NCBI GenBank assembly: GCA_015501075.1
Contig: JADNYJ010000057.1
Coordinates: forward strand, 62,001 to 126,000
DNA from: Gymnopilus junonius
Lineage: Eukaryota; Basidiomycota; Agaricomycetes; Agaricales; Galerinaceae
Length of the DNA: 64,000 bases
Reading direction: 5' to 3'
The stretch's first letter is position 1; each line of letters begins with the position of its first letter. The notes below the pieces were generated by a model. The model worked only from the letters and a program-made list of their open reading frames with translations, did not search any database and had not been told where the DNA came from. Of this stretch, positions 47,705-61,899 are shown one piece after another. Position numbers and translations under genes: made by a program.

Positions 47705-49461
47705 TCAGATATCAAATCTTCGAATAACAACTTTCCCGCTGCGAGCGGTGACTATACGTCTCTCATCAAATGACACTGAACCTTTCTCTGGACGCAGTAT
47801 ACCGTCCATCATAGTCTCATCCGCTGGGGCCACTTCTGCACTCGTACCTGCTTCCAGATCCCATACCCGGATATTTCCGTTCAGACCCAAACTCACGCAT
47901 CGTCCGTCTGCGAGCGCGAGGGACGACACGGGGCTAGTATGGCCATGCAACGTACGCACAAAATTTAATTTAGGTGGAGATGCAGAAACAGAGCTCGATT
48001 GGGCAGGCAGTACTAGCCTATACAATTGTAAGCCCGTTGGAGAATGAAGGCTAGACGAAGGGGAGGTTGAAGACGGGGAAGGTGAGATGTTGGAGCGTGT
48101 ATTCAAATGATGGCCTGGTCCTGGGGCAATAATTACCCATTTTCCATCTGTTTGTGTGTCCGCCACGTTCAAAAGTTTGCGACCCCATTGCTCACGCATG
48201 GTTCTCAAAGAGGCCTGATCTACAAAGCCCGAAGGTACGTCAAAAGCTCGAATAGTCCGAGTAGTTATCACAACCATCGTAGACGTCTGCGAGCCTCTAT
48301 AATCCTCACGAAATGAAGACGAGGAAGATGAGGTGCCCAAACCGGAACTTTCCGATCGTTTCGATATCATAAGTTCGGTGGCTCCAACAGACCAGTGTCG
48401 AGGATAGACCGGAATGGAGTATGCGACAACGAGCTTGAAAAGAATGGAGGAAGATGCCGACAGAACGAGTGAGGCTGGAGGATAGGAAGTGAAGGAAGTC
48501 AGCGTTTGCGCAAGTCGAACATTTCCCGATGAAAGATCGAAAATGGAAAGTGAAAAAATATCCGATACTGTTACGAGAAGTGGGTGGTAGTATACGGCCT
48601 GGAAAGTGTGAAAGTTCCGTCGTGAAGGCTGGTAAGTGTATTTTCTCGTTGGCAAGTGAGATGGTGACGAAGGGTTGAATTCAAACACAAAGAATTCCCC
48701 AGTTGATAAAAAGCACGAAATGGATAAGAGTCCGGAAGGTGGAGGCGACTGGTCTAATGCCAGCGCCGTTATACTGGCAGGGCCATCTTGCAGGGGTTTC
48801 TCATAGCATGAGATAGTATGATGCTGATTAGATTGCGTGGTAATGATCATTTTTGGGAGGTGGGTCGGCTTCGACGACGCCGTAATAATCAGGGCACCAG
48901 CAAGGATGATATGTGTATGATCTTCATTTCTGTTTGAGGGGGTTGTGACGTGCCCTTCTGGAGCGGGAGGATCTACTGAATGGTCTAGGCATTCTTCTAC
49001 TGAGCACCGTCCTTTGAAGCCGGATAAAGAACTTTAATTAAATATATCGAAGAAATACCTCTAGGCATACCATTTCTCCAATTGGAACTTATACGAAACA
49101 TCCATTTCCAGTCTTTATGGAGTTCTGCTCGAATTGCTCGACCGGGTAACGGTTTGATATCCCTGTCGCCCAGACGGGCAAAGAAGCCCTTCGCGCCGCG
49201 CAGGCGAGTTCTTCCGTAGACTTTGAGATATTGTTCCCGCCAAAGCTCGTTGTCTGCTGCAAGTCGTGCCCAGTTTCTGCTGGTAGCCTGAGTTGTGCAC
49301 AAGTCAAACCAAGAAAGATAGGAAAAGATGCAGAGGATAAGTTCATCATATAAGGAATTTTCGAAACTCAGAATATGAATGGCATGAGGTCTGGAGCTCC
49401 CAAAAACATGAAGGCGCTTTGCTGGGGGCAACTGAGCTGGAGAGAGGCTTCGTTTCGACAT
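47705..49461 (-). CDS. F-box and WD40-repeat protein
   Basis: A probable substrate receptor of an SCF ubiquitin ligase. The first exon starts MSKRSLSPAQLPPAKRLHVF and contains an F-box (YDELILCIFSYLSWFDLCTT, then WARLAADNELWREQYLKVYG). After a short intron (donor GTATTT at about 49057) the rest is essentially one exon with a degenerate beta-propeller. Clear WD-type strands appear near the end: TLHGHTSPVSSLALADGRCV and GLNGNIRVWDLEAGTS, then IVTARSGKVVIRRFDI. The product is about 560 residues. The degron partner is unknown. It starts 114 bp from the divergent WDR83 gene. Confidence 0.85.
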
Positions 49462-49575
49462 GACAGTGAAGGAAAGAGATTAAGCCAACTTGGATTGCAT
49501 CGGGCCGCGCTTTGCCGACTACGCGTCTATCGGCACCTTTCAAGCATAAGTATTTACTTGTCGACGACAACGGTC
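49462..49575. promoter_or_regulatory. Bidirectional promoter region, F-box/WD40 gene / WDR83
   Basis: 114 bp between divergent start codons of two WD40-protein genes. Shared promoter is inferred from spacing. No clear TATA box. Confidence 0.5.
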
Positions 49576-50785
49576 ATGGCGCCTTCGCGTGGCCCACAAC
49601 CACTCGCACGCAATCTACATGTTGCTTTACATGGACACAAGGGGGCGGTCAATGTTGCTCGATACTCCAAAGGGACGGCCAAGTACGTTCTCACTGGTGG
49701 TCAGGACCGTACAGTTCGTTTGTGGAATGCCGGCTCTGGAACAGAAATCAAAACCTTTGCTGCCCATGGATACGAAGTGCTATCTATCACTGTGTGCGTC
49801 TATTTGAGATTATAAATATTAAGAAGTGTATCCTGAACGTTCCTAGCTCACAGGACAATAGCAAATTCGCGTCATCTGGTGGAGACCGTTCTGTATTCTT
49901 GTGGGACGTCGCTACTGGTATTACGATTAGACGCCTTGCGGGACACATGGGCAAAATAAATGTCGTCGAGTTTAACGAAGACACGTCTGTTGTTGCAAGC
50001 GGTAAGCCATTACCTCATCTTATGGGGCTAAATTTCTAACTTGTATGGTAGGATCATTCGACTCTACAGTGCGGTTATGGGACCTGCGGTTAGTTTTTAG
50101 AATGACTGAACTTCAAGTATACTAACACACATTTGAAGAGCTCAAAGTCGGCAGGCGATACAAACACTCGAGGAAGCCCATGACGCCGTCCAGACCCTTC
50201 ATGTTGGGTCCTCTTTGATTATAACGGGGTCCGTAGACGGGCATGTTCGCACATATGACCTTCGAATGGGAGAGCTCCGTTCCGACTTCATAGGTCGTAA
50301 GTACCAAATTTGTATTGTCTTTTTCGTGTTCTTCCTTTTTAATACATGTTCGTACTTCCAACAGATCCTGTCACTTCAGTTGTACCCACACAAGACACTC
50401 AGACATATCTAGTAGCCACACTTGACAACCACATACGGCTAATGGATTGCAGTACTGGTAAAATGCTGAATGACTTTACGGGACATGTCAATGAGGCATA
50501 CCGATGTCGAGCCTGCTTTGGCTATGGGGAAGCCACCGTCATCTGCGGGGATGAAAAAGGACAGATCTGGGCATGGGATCTAGTTGATGTAAGTACTGGC
50601 GCCATGAAATGCCACTGGAGCTGATTATCTCGATGCAGGCCAAAGTTCTCCAACCCAATCCCCCTCCGCAGGTTCATCAGAAAATTATTACGTGGACCGA
50701 GCATCATCCGACAGATCCTGGAGAAATGACAACATCTAGCGCAGATGGGACTGTCAAAATTTGGAGACTTCCAGATAATAACTGA
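49576..50785 (+). CDS. WDR83: WD40 protein WDR83/MORG1
   Basis: A seven-bladed beta-propeller of about 315 residues, the orthologue of WDR83/MORG1, a MAPK scaffold that also associates with the spliceosome. The joined exons read MAPSRGPQPLARNLHVALHG, AKYVLTGGQDRTVRLWNAGS, FASSGGDRSVFLWDVATG, GHMGKINVVEFNEDTSVVAS, FDSTVRLWDLRAQSRQAIQT, IITGSVDGHVRTYDLRMGEL, TYLVATLDNHIRLMDCSTGK and TVICGDEKGQIWAWDLVDAK, ending SSADGTVKIWRLPDNN. All seven GH-WD units are seen. About seven exons with 50-70 nt introns. The order and conserved blade spacing leave little doubt about the family. Confidence 0.95.
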
Positions 50786-51035
50786 CAGGATAGCTTGGCA
50801 ATAGCAGCTCTATTACCTGGGCCTTGCACCGAGAAAGTATATGAACATGCACAAACCGGGAGCAAAACGTCTTCCGTAGATCTTGACGAAGAAAAGCATG
50901 CCCCTTTGGAAGGCAGTCCATAACATCGGTTCAGCCATCAGAACGAAAAAGTTGTCACGCGATTAGGATATCCTTTACAATGAAAAGGTATTGTACATTT
51001 TGTGCTTGGCAGATGCTAATGCAGAATAAGATTGT

Positions 51036-51545
51036 TTACTGCCGCTTGGTCTGATTTAATGCCTCTACGAAGGTATGGAAATGAGGTCATCGTCAATGAG
51101 AAGAAGAATTTAAAAATACCTCTACGCGTTGCGTCCTCCAGAAGTTGTGTATCAACATGTTCTGCCGGGAGTTGAACATAGCGAACTACTGAGCCGCGTA
51201 TGAAGCAATTCTTGACAGCCATCTAACGAACACGTATGGTTGAATATTGTCCAACAGGCCAAAAGAAGTGGGACTCGCCATATGTGGATGCCTGGTTTCA
51301 TCAGCGACCTTAATGTTGTCTAGACGGATGTTCAAAAACCTAGTAGTATCTGTTGAATTGACGAGTGGAAGGCGCTTAAGTGTGCGTACTGGTCAACTGA
51401 TTTCAGGACACCAGTGATTGAGAGGTCATTTTTGAGCTCAACGGTCACTTGCTGATCTGTAAGAGTCTTGAATACACTGAAAATAAGCTATAAAAGCGTA
51501 TGAGACACACAATCCGAGGTAGACGCGTCTTCAACCACATACCAT
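51036..51545 (-). CDS. LSM2: U6 snRNA-associated Sm-like protein LSM2
   Basis: A ring subunit of LSM2-8 (U6 snRNP, splicing) and LSM1-7 (mRNA decay). The first exon is the ATG alone (51543-51545). A 55-nt intron (51488-51542, GTATGT to TTATAG) leads to LIFSVFKTLTDQQVTVELKN, DLSITGVLKSVDQ, then FLNIRLDNIKVADETRHPHM and AVKNCFIRGSVVRYVQLPAE. The last exon adds EALNQTKRQ after RR (intron GTATTT to TCGTAG), matching the terminal ARKEALQQKQ of the family. Total about 95 residues, full length. The Sm1 and Sm2 motifs are complete. The upstream 5' sequence carries an overlapping ORF in another frame (see findings). Confidence 0.94.
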
Positions 51546-54089
51546 GAGCAGCAATGGCGGCGGTTCGGATTAGCAAGGCGAGGTCGATCAGTGGTAACTG
51601 TTTGTTTGCTTCTGCTGACCAAGAGCCTCTCGGAAGCGCTATTTTTGGTGCTGCCTGAGGCTGGTCCTGAATCCCTGCCGCCAAGGGCGATTTACCAGAT
51701 ATGGGTGGGTGGCAGCTGGCTGCCAGTTGAGTATGTTTAGAAGCCCCTCCCATATTTGTTTAAATTTAAATGCAACTAAAAATGTGGTATTTGAATAAAT
51801 TAATACATATGGTCACCGGTCCCAGTGCCTTGTAAATTCTAGGTCGTTGACATTAAAAGTTGCGCCGATCAAGTAGATTGGCATAAGGACGTAACGAATG
51901 GAAAAGACGTGTTCCACCCTTCTATTGTGCGTTTAGCAGCTGGCTTCAGGAATACCGCTGATCACGTAAGTGAAATTAGGAATCAACCTGAAGAAATACA
52001 CCGAGTAGTCTAAAACCCTTTCGATTCCCCGAGGTAATCTGACTCCTAGTTAATATGCATAGGATCGCGGTTTCCGACCAGTATGGTAGGATATAGTTTA
52101 GCTACGCTTTTTATCGGAACACTATGAACTCGGGAATGGAAGGATTGTTAACAGATGGCGACCGAAGAGATAGTGTTTGACCAGATATTGTCCGCTCCCA
52201 AAAAATGATCGTTGTGAATTCTTGGCTGTCACGGCTGGATGCAAGGAAACTCGCTTCGGGATTGCGAACTGCCAACTTCTGCATGCTGATTATCAGTCGA
52301 CAGCCCTGTGTAATTAAGAGATAGACACGATATTGAGGGAGTCAAGAACCCTGATTCTGTAAGAACATGAACCTACCACAGAAGACAATATTGAGACAAA
52401 TGCACTTCAACTGTTGTCAGATATTAATTGGACGGGGTATTATCTATCAAAACTCACGGGAAAACGACATGAGCAAAGTCATGCACGTACATACCTATTA
52501 GGACGCCTGCAAAAAAACTTCAGGGAGGCTTTGAATGGCTACGCACCAACTATGATCGTGAATGCTGCTGTACCATCTCTGCTGAGTAAGGTTACTAACG
52601 GCGTCCTTGCCCATCCGGCTCGGACAGCAGTGAAGTGCCTCAGGAAGGTGAGGCCCAAGATAATGCTCTGCAATGTCACTTCTCCAATCCTATAGGTAGA
52701 ACAAGCGCATGGTTCATTCCTAGGTAGATAACAGCAGAAAGCGGAACTCATATAAAGAAGTACATAACTAAAGATGGAACTTGCTCGTTCAAACAGGTGT
52801 AGTTGAATTTTTGATTTGGAAAGGTCAAGATGGCACTGGTCGACGAGAGGCAAACCCTGGTGAACAGCAAGGAGATTATCAAGGAGCCTATCCACTTGCT
52901 CTTATTGTAGAATGCGTATACTGTGAATTGCAATGATTTTTTGAAGAAGCTTCAAACGTACTTCTGATCATGAGAATGACATCAACGGCACCTAACAAGA
53001 GGTAGATAGTGAGAGCTCGGTAAGTAAGCCATAGTCGACATCTTTCTCGAGGCACAGGATAAATGGCCTGCAGCGATCTTGAAGCAACACTGTTGATTCT
53101 GTTTCTTCGTATTAGGATGAAGCCAAATTTAGTTGGCGAGATAGTTCATAATTGAACCACCAAAGCGAAGTAACGGACAAAAAAATACAGTGCCTTGACC
53201 ATGGTTATCCTCTTCGGATGCCTGACATACGCGATACAGAATCCATTGTCAATTGCTTGCGAATCGGTTTCGTCAAAGCCAGCTTACGTCCACATTAATT
53301 CGACTTCATCCTGAAGAGTAAGCAAGGTCTCCCAGAACGTGAAGGTCAATCCCGCATCTGCCAAGGCAGGTCAAATCCAATAGTATCAATTTAAACGAAT
53401 GGGTATAGTGCATGTACATGAAGCGCCTTGAAGCGTGTTCATGAAACAAACCCAGCGAGATGAGAGACAGTGACGAATATCCGAGATGTGAAGCAAAGTT
53501 GCACTGCAAGTGGACGGCTGTAGAGACGAGGGTTCCAAACGCGGGGTCCCAACCTTTTCCAACGACATCCCCCGGGAGCAAACATGCCAGTCAAATAATC
53601 ATTTTCACCCAGTAATTGGAAGAGGTTCCCCAGAACAACCCTTACATGGTCTATGTGAAGGGCACCAGCCCAATACAGACACCGATTTACGCTCGACTTG
53701 GTCAGAGAGCGTGTTGTTTTTCCTACAGTCGTGAGAACTCTCGTCCACGTCCAAGGTCAAGCTGTGCTGGTCACTTAATCATGGGTTCAAAAATTTCAAG
53801 CAACCAGGTGCTTGGGAAAGAGGATTAGCTCTTGCCAGTTTACGATTCATTCAAGAATACGTAGTGACGGAGTAGACGCCACCCTATAATAAATACTACA
53901 AGGATGAAGTTCAACGACGCTGGTAAACTCACAAGAATTAATCATGGCGCATTGTTGTCCTTCGAGGCATATATTCAATGACATACAGGGCATGGACATG
54001 GAGTGTTATAATGACAAATGGGCGGGTGCAAATTTTGGTGCCTCGACCCACAAAACGGACTGCAATAGTGAGAAAGACGGGAGAAAAAA
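51546..54089. other. 2.5-kb gene-poor region
   Basis: It lies between the LSM2 start and the RPS8 stop (both minus). A 94-codon plus-strand ORF at 52414-52695 and others on both strands have no recognisable domain or splice-linked continuation. The segment just upstream of LSM2 (51546-51753) is open on the minus strand for 70 codons. No transposon or RNA gene evidence. Confidence 0.45.
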
Positions 54090-55017
54090 TTAAGCATGGG
54101 CGTGCTTCTGCTTTCCGGTCCTCAGCTTCCTGAGATAAAACTGGTGATAAAATCTTTTAGAGAATTCGAAATGTATAAGCGGAAACATTGACCAACCTCG
54201 AGTTCTTTCCCTTCCAAGATATAACCGTCGGCACGTCCGGATTGGCCTGGTCGGCTTGAGATGGCAGCGTACAGACGACCAGCAGCGAATTGGGATTCAA
54301 GAAGAGGATCAATCTTGGCCTCTGTCACAATTTATCAAACATCATCCAGCTTCAAATCGTTTGCAATACATACCTTTCTTCTTTTCATCCAAACTCCTTT
54401 GAGCGTGGTTTGAACGCTTCACAGGTTCAGTGGTCTCGGTGGTAACGGTGGACTTGCCCTTTTTGGTGATGGGTTGGGCGTACTGATATCAGAGGAAAGG
54501 CTACGAGGTTACTCAAAAAATGGAGTTACTGAAATTATACTCACGTGCGACTCATACCATTGACGGAAAGGCGTAGCATCAATTTGGATGATGGCGCTCT
54601 TGACAAGGGTGTTCGTTCGGACGAGTTCGTTGTTGGAAGCATTGTAAACCTGGAACGTGATCCCATTTATCAGAAGAGATCTGGGGTTCCTAATGCTGGC
54701 ATCCACGTACGACACTGATAATTCTTGTCTTGCGGGTAACGTGCTCAGAGGCCCATGCAAAGTTACCGCCCTCAAGACGGAGGGCACGGTATTTCAAACT
54801 TCCACCACGAATACGGACAGTGTGGATGCGCTTGGGGCCGAGTTTGGTGTTAGCGGGTTGACGGCCGAGCTCGAATTTTCTCTTTTTGCGGTAGTGAGCA
54901 CGCTGAGCACCGGTCTCCGAACGCTTGTGGCGGGATGAGCGGGAGATACCTAGATAGACAGAAAGCCATTAGGACGATTAAAGGGGGGGAAAGAGCAAAT
55001 TTGCAGCACTGACCCAT
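54090..55017 (-). CDS. RPS8: 40S ribosomal protein S8 (eS8)
   Basis: A small-subunit ribosomal protein. The first exon is only ATGG (55014-55017). A 64-nt intron (54950-55013, GTCAGT to ATCTAG) joins it to [60 protein letters not shown] and [19 protein letters not shown]. Further exons give [60 protein letters not shown] and [20 protein letters not shown], and the last exon reads [16 protein letters not shown]. The length of about 207 residues is normal. C-ending codons dominate, fitting high expression. Stop TAA at 54092-54090. Confidence 0.96.
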
Positions 55018-55425
55018 GTCGAAGAGTCTTGAGGATGGCGGTCTTGTTGAATACTCAAGGTTTGTGATGATACCGGAAAATAAGGTTCACACACATTTCA
55101 ATCTCAGACTGGCATCTGCCGATCAACTAATTCCTCCGTCAAGGTCCTCATCATGGGCAACGATGCACTAGAGCTTTGGGAGCTGCTATCGTGAATATAC
55201 ATAGCCCTCTTCAACGATATTCGATATACTGCTTAACTGCCCTTTTCGTGCGTTCATTCATCTCTCTCAGGCTGCTTAGGGACCATCACACTTCTTGTGC
55301 ACACAACCGACCATGAGTGAACACCTTATCAAAATGCACGGTCACCTCGCTTGAGGGGCGTGGTGCGACTGAGGTTCATATATACGACGAGCCTATTCTA
55401 ATATGACCAATATCTTGAAACCACC
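55018..55425. promoter_or_regulatory. Divergent promoter region, RPS8 / uridylyltransferase copy A
   Basis: 408 bp between start codons on opposite strands. A CATATATA sequence at about 55377-55384 lies 45 bp before the copy A ATG. No coding frame seen. Confidence 0.4.
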
Positions 55426-57636
55426 ATGCCTCTGTTCAAGCATCCTATACCGCGGTTCCGCCGTCGTTCCGCAAAGCATTTCTCAAATCTATCAAATAGT
55501 GATGCCGGGCAACCGATGACTGAAGAGCTGGACAAACTTGTCGGTACCGTTCGAGATTCTTCCTCGCAAAAGGCGCGCTTTCTTTTACCTTCCTTTGAAA
55601 ATTTGGCCGAAATCCAGATTATTTTTTAGCTATTTGTAGAGGAAATGAAATCTTTCTTGGCATTATACCATCGATACCGAGCTGACTTGTCAAATGGCCA
55701 ATCACTGTTCGTATCCTCACTATTATTCTTTCTTCAACTTTAATTGATTGTACCAGAGACTGGAACAAAGTTGGGGCTCTGACGGACAAGCAAGTCATCC
55801 CCTATGATTCCCTACCTCCAAGCAGCAATACCCAGCTCAACAAGCTCGCTGTCCTCAAGGTCAATGGCGGTCTTGGGACGTCAATGGGTCAGCGTATTTT
55901 TTGTCCCTGCTTAGCGTTCTACTGAGCATTTGGATTGTAGGCATGCATGGAGCGAAAGGTGCTCTTGAAGTCCAAAACAATTTCACGTTCTTGGATTTGA
56001 TTGTGCAGCAAATGGAGCACTTGAATACTACGTATAATGTAGACGTTCCTCTACTTTTGATGACCTCTTTCAATACGGAGGAAGACACTCTACGTGTCGT
56101 CAAGCAATATACCAATCGGCCAGTGAAAATCACCACCTTCAACCAGTCGAGATACCCTAGAATATTGAAAGACACGTTACTTCCTTTTGCCAAAAACGTG
56201 CAAGATAGCAAAGCAGCATGGTATCCGCCTGGCCATGGCGACTTATACAATTCATTATCGCGATCCGGCGTTCTCGACCGCTTGCTATCGCAAGGCAAAG
56301 AATATCTTTTCATATCTAATTCTGACAACCTTGGAGCAGTGTGAGTGACATTTATGGTTTTACCGATTCACATTTGTTCATGCCTCGCACATGACAGGGT
56401 TGACCAGAGGATCTTGCAGCACATGATCGACACGCAAATTGACTTTGTTATGGAAGTTACTGCCAAGACCAAAGGTGACATAAAGGTTCGTAGGTATCTT
56501 TTTATGTTAATGACGGTTTGTTGAATCTACACGCAGGGCGGAATCCTCATCAGTAATGCAATAGCCACTTTTTTGTTGTGAAAAACTGAACCGTCACACA
56601 GACTACGACGGATCCCTGCGACTACTCGAAGGGACTCAAGTCCCCAGTGAATACATGGATGAGTTCACCCATTGTGAGAGACGAAATAGTCGCGCATCAT
56701 ATCCCTTACTCAACGAAATTCTTAGCTCGCAGCTTCAGAATGTTCAACACGAATAATCTATGGATCAATCTCAAAGGTGAATGCACATTTTCTTTGATAG
56801 ACCTCAATTTGGTTCTAACTGTAGTCTGATTTTAGCACTCAAACAGCTGCTACGTGAGGGAGACACGTCGTTGGACATCAAGGCCAATTCGAAAACCTTG
56901 GATGACGGCAGGACAGTGTTACAGGTAGCGAACCACTTTACCCATTTATTCGGAACGGTGAATTGATCACTTGGCATCTTAGCTAGAAACCGCGGCTGGT
57001 TCCATTGTAAAACATTTTCAGAATGTTCATAGCGTCCATGTCTCTCGTGAACGCTTCCTCCCCGTCAAGGATTGCTCCGACCTGCTACTAGTCAAGAGCG
57101 ACGTTTTCGTTTTGGATCATGGCCGTCTAGTGATGAATGAGAATCGAGCATTTGGCATTCCACCTGTTATAAAACTCGGCGGGCATTTCAAGAAGGCATG
57201 CCTGTTCAAAGCTTCTTCTTTGGTGACGAATTTTAAATGGCCTGACTACAAACTATGTAGATCCAACAGTTCCAGAAGCGCTTCAAGCAAATTCCGCATA
57301 TTGTCGAGCTCGACCATCTGACTGTCGCTGGCGACGTTCTCTTTGGTCGGAACGTCACTCTGCGGGGAACAGTCATTAGTGCGTCTGACTTTTTAGTGTT
57401 GATTAATTGATATATTGACCACCATCGCAGTTGTCGCAAACGAGGGGCAACGTATAGATATCCCCGATGGATGCACGCTGGAGAATCGTGAGTTGCCGGT
57501 CCGGTAAGTTAGCGCTTACTAAAGCATACTCCGTTATTAGGTTTGGTTTCTGGAAACCTAAATATGATCGTAAGTATACTCTCGGTAACTCATATTCTTT
57601 GGGTTATGAAAACTCATTCTCAACCAGGAATTATAG
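55426..57636 (+). CDS. UTP-glucose-1-phosphate uridylyltransferase, diverged copy A
   Basis: This enzyme makes UDP-glucose for cell-wall glucan and glycogen synthesis in the cytosol. Joined exons read [39 protein letters not shown] (nucleotide-binding loop), [85 protein letters not shown] and [20 protein letters not shown], ending [14 protein letters not shown]. All core motifs are present and the frame can be kept to the stop (TAG 57634-57636). Two introns need GC donors: 55573-55629 (GCGCGC) and 57196-57260 (GCATGC), where the second copy has a normal GTATGT. Substitutions such as ILINYDGS for the usual LIDYDGS suggest relaxed or specialised function. Tail to tail with copy B. Confidence 0.85.
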
Positions 57637-58659
57637 CCTTTTTGTATTACTATCCTCTTTCCATATGTAGCATATGCACATGATCTCCCTTAACCCATTA
57701 GAGGAATTATTGCCAAGCAGAAACGGGGTGCTTCTATCTAGACATAAAAGGAATCATCTAGCTGATGCGCCACACTCGACACATTTGGCAGCCCATTCCT
57801 TTCTTGCTATTTACGGGCTCCGAGGGAACGGACTCAAAAGTTAAAATACCGGAATATCATCGGAATGAGATATTCGATATGTTTATCCGTCTGAGTGACT
57901 TCTTGAGCGGTCTGTGTTGAGAAGAATATATGCTAAGGCCTAATTATGATATCGAGCATCGATCAGTGCTCACCAGATCCATTCTGCCGAATACCTTTCG
58001 CAGCGCAGCAGGCCATATATGTCAGGAATTAGACTTTATCAGGAGTTGCCCTTAGTTACCCGCCAAGACATCTGTCGACGCGGAGGTTCCGTTCCGACAG
58101 TATCGACTGCCGCGAACAACATTCGCATTTTCATTTCCGCTCCGGTCCGAATCCGAGGTTCTAGCCAGGTAAAAGTCTGTGAATGCTCTCATGGAAAAAA
58201 GTACTCAAAACAACCCCAGGAGGCTCACTTTGTCAGTTAGTCATGCAGCCAAAAATTCTATGCAGGTATATTCCAATCATGAACCACATAAAGAAATGGA
58301 AAGAAAAACTAAACGAGCGTTAACATCTACTGTAATCCGTACGTATGAGAGCTATTAAGGTGACAGAGAGAGCAGAGCGCGGGGGATGGTGGTGGCGTTT
58401 TACCATAACTGCTCTGAGTAAACCCCCTTGAATCAAAAAAAAGCCAACCGACCTAACAATATGATTATGACAAGAAAAAAGGAGGTAAAGAAAGTTAGGT
58501 AGCCAAAGGGGCAACGTCCATGAGAAAATAAAAGGGAAATAATAGGTTGATGTATAGACGACTAGTGCACGTATGTTGTATATATGTCCGAATGGTTTCG
58601 TTTTTATTGCTGAAAGAAAAAGAAAAAGAATCCCAGAATTTTGAATGAAGATGAGGTAT
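57637..58659. other. 1-kb spacer between the two uridylyltransferase genes
   Basis: It lies between the two convergent stops. No gene or clear inverted repeat was seen by eye. It presumably carries both 3' UTRs. Confidence 0.45.
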
Positions 58660-60522
<1,863 letters not shown>

Positions 60523-61899
60523 GCTGGTGGTGGTTAGTAGAGGTGGGTCCAGAATTGAGCACCGACCTGCTGTTTATATGAACCGGTGCGGTTGTCTTCG
60601 TGGAGATGAGCTGCGGCGCCGAATGGGTTCTAGCCGGGGAGGACGCGGTCGGTGATGACGTTGGGGGTGGTCGGGCTCCTCGCGGATTGGCTCGATTCGC
60701 TTTCGCTGGGGAGGGAACAGTGTCTGTTGTCTCGTTTTTATAGCTATTTCGATCCTTCGTTGTTCGTCGTACAACGTGTCTGCATATACGCGTATTTCCC
60801 GTCCCATACTCCCTCCCTTTCCTCTCTAGGCTTATATACCCTGTATTCTGCTTCCCCATTTTAATCAGGCCCTTCTTATCAGCGGCCGATCTTGCCACAT
60901 GTCGCCTGACATCCTTCCTTACGTGAACTCCCGTTCAGCTTGGACCCTGACAGCACTCTCTATACACTTCTCTCTTCTTACCCAGCTAGAACGTACGGCA
61001 TTCCATGTCCATTGACAAGGATGCTATGTACATACACAGGCCGCTCAATATTCTGTCAGCCCTAAGACCCCAACACGTTTTTGTGAAGCGATACGCGAAC
61101 TGGCGACTGCGGTTGCTACACTCTAATTTTCATATGCTTTCTCCACTCCACCTTGCACTTGAACGTGGTGGCTCTTCTATCCTTCTTGCGGGCGTTAAAT
61201 AGCATAACTTAGTCTCGGATATTTCATCAAACTGGAGCCAGCTTACACTGTTTTCTCGCTTCTCGCGTCTCGGCTCGTTCAACATCGCGTCATCCTGCCT
61301 TTATCCACTCAGGCCACATTTATTTCCGCTTGATACTCCAATATCGTCCAGTACGTACCGCTGAACGTCGGCCCTCCGAAATTCTTCCAACAAGTCCTCC
61401 GACCGGGCATAACGCCTACGCAAATCCCATGCACTAAAAACGGTATAAAATATACCATATTCGTCCAAATCCGCCCTCACCAAGCGCGAATCCCGGATCC
61501 TTCGCGAATATTCCCGGGGTCCTCTCCCTCCCATGTCCTTTCAACATTGATTGTCGAGGAACTATCAATATCGTTTGACCGCGATACATATATAGCGTCC
61601 TTACTTATCCCGGAGATTCTTTTTCTGACAGTCATGGATGGCAGAACTGACAAGGGCCTGTCCTTCAAATTTAGCATCGGCAATACTTACTTGCTCTTGT
61701 AGCACTTATAGCACTGGATTATCGAAACTTCAAACTCGTTAAAATAGACGATAGACGGACGGATGTGTGACATCGCCCCTGTAAATGGACGATAGGCACA
61801 GAGAGAAAGATGGCGTTTAGTTAATTATACATGACATTCAATAGACCCGGAACCAAGGAAAAAAGAAAACAAAGAGTACATGCTATGCACTGCATGGAA
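60523..61899. other. 1.4-kb intergenic region
   Basis: It holds the copy B promoter in its first few hundred bases and the 3' end of the arrestin-like gene at its far end. Short ORFs on either strand have no recognisable content. Confidence 0.45.
60735..60742 (-). promoter_or_regulatory. Putative TATA box of uridylyltransferase copy B
   Basis: TATAAAAA on the minus strand, about 215 bp upstream of the likely start codon. A strong core-promoter match fits a highly expressed gene. The transcription start is not known. Confidence 0.4.

Noticed and set aside
52414..52695. 94-codon plus-strand ORF as a gene
   Set aside because: No domain, no splice-linked continuation, ordinary length for a chance ORF in this sequence.
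55426..57636. Copy A of the uridylyltransferase as a pseudogene
   Set aside because: All exons can be joined without stops or frameshifts and catalytic motifs are kept; weak donors alone do not prove loss.
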